Part shown: positions 61,011 through 64,000 of the stretch, piece after piece
How the letters are laid out: the number at the start of each line of letters is the position of its first letter
Numbering within the stretch: position 1 is the first letter of the stretch
NCBI RefSeq assembly: GCF_017377855.1
Contig: NZ_JAFREP010000039.1
Location: 1-64,000, forward strand
DNA length: 64,000 bases
Direction: 5' to 3'
From: Acanthopleuribacter pedis
GTDB taxonomy: Bacteria > Acidobacteriota > Holophagae > Acanthopleuribacterales > Acanthopleuribacteraceae
The notes under the pieces: model-generated
Databases searched by the model: none
Seen by the model: only the letters and a program-made list of their open reading frames with translations
Told to the model about the DNA's origin: nothing
Made by a program: the position numbers and the translations under genes

Positions 61011-63290
61011 ATGATTTCCGATTCCCCCATTCGCCGCGGCATCCGCTGGAAATTGCTCACGACCATGGTCGGTCTCACCGTCACGCTGACGGTCCTGATG
61101 ACCATCGTGCAAATTACCGTCCAAAAACAACTCTTGGAACGCGAACTCGAGACTCGGATTGATTTGATAAAAAAGAACATGCAGGACCGGGGCGCGACCC
61201 TGATCGCCTACCTCGGCCGCCAGGTCGAAAACGACATTGCCGCATTTGATTACTCCTCGGTTCACGAGTTGCTGGAACGCACGGTGGCGGCCGACAGCGA
61301 CCTCGACTTTGCGATTTTGATGAACAATGATCGCGTGGCCCTGGTTCACACCCGGCCGGAATATCTGCAAACCAAACTTGATGCCTCGGAAGACCGCTAC
61401 GCCGCGGAACAAAAAACCCAAACGATTAACCAGTATCAGCGCAACAAGGTCGCCTATTTAGAAATGATCACCCCGATCAGCAACGGCAACCAAGCATGGG
61501 GCGTCTTGCGCCTCGGCTTCTCGCTGAGCAGCGTCAACGAGGAAATCGTCAAGTCACGCGCGGAGATTAGTAAGCTCACCGAACAGCGGGTGATTTACGC
61601 CTTGGCGACGGCTTTGGTGGTTGCCTTGGTGGCGGCCGGGATCGGTATTTTGATCGCGACCAGTATTTCAAAACCCATCGTTGCGCTGACCGACCATGCC
61701 TACCAATTGGCACGCGGTGATTTCTCGGTCAGCAACACCGGCAAAATCGACACCCGCGACGAAGTCGGCATTCTCGCCAACGCCTTCCGCGGCATGAGCC
61801 GCAGCCTGCGCGAATCCCACGAGAAGCTGGAAGAGTACAACCACACGCTGGAGCAACGCGTCCGCGACCGCACCCGTGAGTTAAGCGCCAAAAACGACGA
61901 ACTCAAAGCCCGCTATGAAGAATTGGAAACCCTGGAAGAGATCGTGATTTCGATCAACCGTGAGTTCGTGCTGGAAAACGTCCTCAACATCCTTTTAATT
62001 CAAGGCTTGCGGCTTTTCCACCACGCCGAACGCGGCGCATTTATCATTCAAACCAGCGACGACCAATTCTCTTTCGCCGCCACGGTCGGCTACGACATGA
62101 ACGAACTTTCGGCGCACACCTTGAGCCTCAAGGAACTGCTCCACGATCACATGGAACACATCCATTCGGTGCAAGAAGACGTATTTCTGGTCACCCTGAA
62201 ACGGGACGCCCTGATCAACAGCCTGGAATCCTTCAGCCAAACGTCGGAACTGCTGGTCATGCCGCTGCGCCTACACGGCGAGCTGGAAGGTTTCCTGATG
62301 CTCGATAATTTGGGCTACGAAAAGGGCTACGATTTATCCGATTTGCACAAGCTGGTGCGGTTTCGAGAACACGCGGTTTCCGCCGTGGCCAAGGCGCGAA
62401 CGATGCGCGAGCTGCGCGAGAAAAACCGCGAAATCATCCGCACCCAAAACCAACTGTTAATCCAGGAAAAAATGGCGTCGCTGGGTACGCTGACCGCGGG
62501 CATTGCCCACGAAATCAAGAACCCGCTTAATTTCATCAACAACTTCGGCGCGGTGATTGTGGATATGAGTGAGGAACTGAAATCCGAGCTGGCCGCGGTG
62601 CGCAAACAACTGGGCGACGAGCTGTTCGAGAGTTTGGACGAACTGGCGATGGATATGGGCCAGAGCTCCCAACAAATCGTCAAACACGGCGAACGGGCGG
62701 ACCAAATCATTCACGGCATGCAAATGCTCTCGCGCGGTACCTCGGGCCAATTGGAGATCATTGATTTAAATGAAATGATCCGCGAGTACCTGAACCTTGC
62801 CTACCACGGGGTTCGCGCACAAGATAAATCGATGTCATTGACCTTCACCCTCGACTTGGCCGAGGATGTCGGCCAAATCGAGGTGGTTCCCGAAAACATC
62901 AGCCGCGTGTTCCTCAACGTGGTGAACAATGCCTGTTTCGCGGTCAACGAACGCCAGCAGCAGGAAGGCGACGCCTTCACCCCGGTGGTCCGCATCGCCA
63001 CACGGAACCTGGGCGACGCGGTCGAATTTTCGGTTTACGACAACGGCACGGGCATCCCGGAAGAGATTCGCCCGCGCATTTTCACCCCGTTTTTCACCAC
63101 CAAAGAAGCGGGTAAAGGCACGGGGCTCGGCCTATCAATTAGTTACGACATCATCGTGCAGGAGCACGGCGGCGAGTTCCAAATCGAAAGCGAACAGGGC
63201 GAATATACCGAGGTCAGGATCAAACTCCACCGCCATTACCCCAGCGCGGCCCAGTCGGAAGAAGACCGCCACAGCGTGCTCGGCACCTGA
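61011..63290 (+). CDS. Sensor histidine kinase with periplasmic sensor, HAMP, GAF-like and HisKA/HATPase domains
   Basis: 759 residues. TM1 (LLTTMVGLTVTLTVLMTIV, ~15-35), a periplasmic sensor region (~36-200), TM2 (VIYALATALVVALVAAGIGI), HAMP (SKPIVALTDHAYQLARGDFS), a coiled coil (~270-310) and a GAF-like domain (~315-460). HisKA has the phosphoacceptor in LGTLTAGIAHEIKNPLNFIN (~499). The ATPase domain is complete: VFLNVVNNACFAVNE (N), VYDNGTGIPEEI (G1), FTPFFTTKEAGKGTGLGLSI (F/G2). The HisKA-ATPase part is of the HPK4 type. No regulator gene adjoins it. Upstream only ggac resembles a ribosome-binding site. Confidence 0.92.
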   Translation: MISDSPIRRGIRWKLLTTMVGLTVTLTVLMTIVQITVQKQLLERELETRIDLIKKNMQDRGATLIAYLGRQVENDIAAFDYSSVHELLERTVAADSDLDFAILMNNDRVALVHTRPEYLQTKLDASEDRYAAEQKTQTINQYQRNKVAYLEMITPISNGNQAWGVLRLGFSLSSVNEEIVKSRAEISKLTEQRVIYALATALVVALVAAGIGILIATSISKPIVALTDHAYQLARGDFSVSNTGKIDTRDEVGILANAFRGMSRSLRESHEKLEEYNHTLEQRVRDRTRELSAKNDELKARYEELETLEEIVISINREFVLENVLNILLIQGLRLFHHAERGAFIIQTSDDQFSFAATVGYDMNELSAHTLSLKELLHDHMEHIHSVQEDVFLVTLKRDALINSLESFSQTSELLVMPLRLHGELEGFLMLDNLGYEKGYDLSDLHKLVRFREHAVSAVAKARTMRELREKNREIIRTQNQLLIQEKMASLGTLTAGIAHEIKNPLNFINNFGAVIVDMSEELKSELAAVRKQLGDELFESLDELAMDMGQSSQQIVKHGERADQIIHGMQMLSRGTSGQLEIIDLNEMIREYLNLAYHGVRAQDKSMSLTFTLDLAEDVGQIEVVPENISRVFLNVVNNACFAVNERQQQEGDAFTPVVRIATRNLGDAVEFSVYDNGTGIPEEIRPRIFTPFFTTKEAGKGTGLGLSISYDIIVQEHGGEFQIESEQGEYTEVRIKLHRHYPSAAQSEEDRHSVLGT

Positions 63291-63318
63291 GGCCGGGCCT
63301 CCCCTTGTGCACGCGCGG

Positions 63319-64000
63319 TTATCGGCCGCGGTAATCACGGTAGAGGGCGAGGGTACGCTTGATCGCGGGACGCGATTCATGGCTTTTGAAAAAGTCGACC
63401 AGTTCGGGGGGCGGCTCGGTCCAGTTGACCTGGTGTTGCGGCGGCAACGCGAGCGGTGCCGACAGGGCGGCAAAGGAAAGGTCCGCAAAGGTGAAGCGAT
63501 CACCGACGAGGAACTCCCGTTCGCTGTAGGCGGCGTCAAAGCGTTCCAAACCGGCCGCCAGGGTTTGTTCGTGTTGGGGGCGTTGCTCCAACTTATAAAA
63601 GTAGGTGAGCTTCTTCTTAAGCGTGGGAAACAGCAGGTGGCACAGCAAGCGGTTGCCGAAATGGTTGTCCTGGCACCACAGATCAATGACATCGCCGCGG
63701 TACTTAATCAATTCCCCGTAGAGGATCGCCCGTAACGGGATACCGATTTCTTTATCGGCAACCTGGGTCCACTCATCGACCTCGGCCGCGAGCTTGGGGT
63801 CTTCCGGCCACAAGGGGTTTTGGGGGATTTTCTCCTCGAGGAAACGCGCGATATTGTCAGAGCCCTGAAACCGCTCACCGTGGTAATCGAGGATGGGCAC
63901 GGACGAGCGCTTGAAGCCGAGTTTCTTGGCTTTGCGAATGTGGGGGCCGGGCACCCAGTTGCCGAGTTGGAAGTCCACCTGCTTGTAATCCAGGTTCCAA
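63319..64000 (-). CDS. Glutathione S-transferase family protein (5' end outside window)
   Basis: The frame stays open to the window end (WNLDYKQVDFQLGN), so the N-terminus is missing. The GST_N part shows VPGPHIRKAKKLGFKRSSVP, where SVPIL contains the cis-Pro, then LDYHGERFQGSDNIARFLEE (the E/D-S/G glutathione contact region). The GST_C helices follow, with FDAAYSEREFLVGDRFTFAD (N-capping box) and LSFAALSAPLAL. Typical length is near 230. Convergent with the histidine kinase gene with 28 bases between. Confidence 0.88.
   Translation of the reverse strand, partial: WNLDYKQVDFQLGNWVPGPHIRKAKKLGFKRSSVPILDYHGERFQGSDNIARFLEEKIPQNPLWPEDPKLAAEVDEWTQVADKEIGIPLRAILYGELIKYRGDVIDLWCQDNHFGNRLLCHLLFPTLKKKLTYFYKLEQRPQHEQTLAAGLERFDAAYSEREFLVGDRFTFADLSFAALSAPLALPPQHQVNWTEPPPELVDFFKSHESRPAIKRTLALYRDYRGR

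Noticed and set aside
60604..61014. 136-codon plus-strand frame upstream of the histidine kinase
   Set aside because: Arg/Ser-rich low-complexity translation crossing a GC-rich palindrome; not protein-like.

Overview
The window looks like a chromosomal segment of a free-living, Gram-negative, polymer-degrading bacterium. It is moderately GC-rich. It combines an ECF sigma factor of the Sigma70_ECF type translationally coupled to a Ser/Thr kinase, a second large kinase-TPR protein, very long secreted proteases built from DUF11, Ig-like, VCBS/FG-GAP and dockerin-like modules, and many two-component and c-di-GMP proteins. That mix is typical of Acidobacteriota (for example Holophagae/Acanthopleuribacter-like lineages) and some Planctomycetes. 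The lineage is an inference from gene content; there is no rRNA here, only one tRNA-Thr(UGU).

Layout. 1-5.3 kb: remnant of a LytTR response regulator, a secreted HELGH metalloprotease with DUF11/Ig/dockerin modules (minus strand) and a secreted discoidin-like protein. 5.7-15.2 kb: a methyltransferase, a 1564-residue subtilisin with VCBS and Ig repeats, and an S41 peptidase-response regulator-histidine kinase operon. 15.3-22.9 kb: a small unknown protein, an extended SDR, a 1390-residue kinase-TPR protein and a beta-propeller protein. 22.9-29.2 kb: a divergent pair of ~970-residue alpha-helical proteins that are distant paralogs of each other and match no family I know. 29.7-34.3 kb: a tailspike-like beta-helix protein and a LytS/LytTR two-component pair. 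34.5-38.3 kb: an esterase-TPR protein, then an accessory patch with a broken class V aminotransferase, small inverted-repeat elements, a SUKH-like protein and an ankyrin protein. 38.7-43.4 kb: an M43 metalloprotease, then ECF sigma plus kinase. 43.5-47.6 kb: two divergent secreted amidohydrolases. 47.9-53.6 kb: tRNA-Thr and housekeeping-type genes (CPBP protease, rRNA-type methyltransferase, GFA protein, SRPBCC protein, HAD phosphatase, SDR). 53.6-57 kb: two c-di-GMP proteins. 57-64 kb: thioredoxin-like protein, S1/P1 nuclease, DUF418 membrane protein, a HAMP-GAF histidine kinase and a GST cut by the window end.

The clearest unexplained structures are two families of short non-coding elements with terminal inverted repeats. 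Family 1 (1-168, 4206-4386, 35733-35909; ends CCTAAGAAGCG...CTTCTTAGG) sits at the edge of two gene remnants that have both lost their central parts. Family 2 (16923-17128, 32114-32181, 36385-36687; ends TAGCCCGCATTTCTCAC and its complement) supplies the stop codon of two neighbouring genes and carries an expanded 16-bp tandem repeat in one copy. The second candidate for something new is the divergent paralog pair at 22.9-29.2 kb. No CRISPR array, prophage, integrase or transposase gene was seen.
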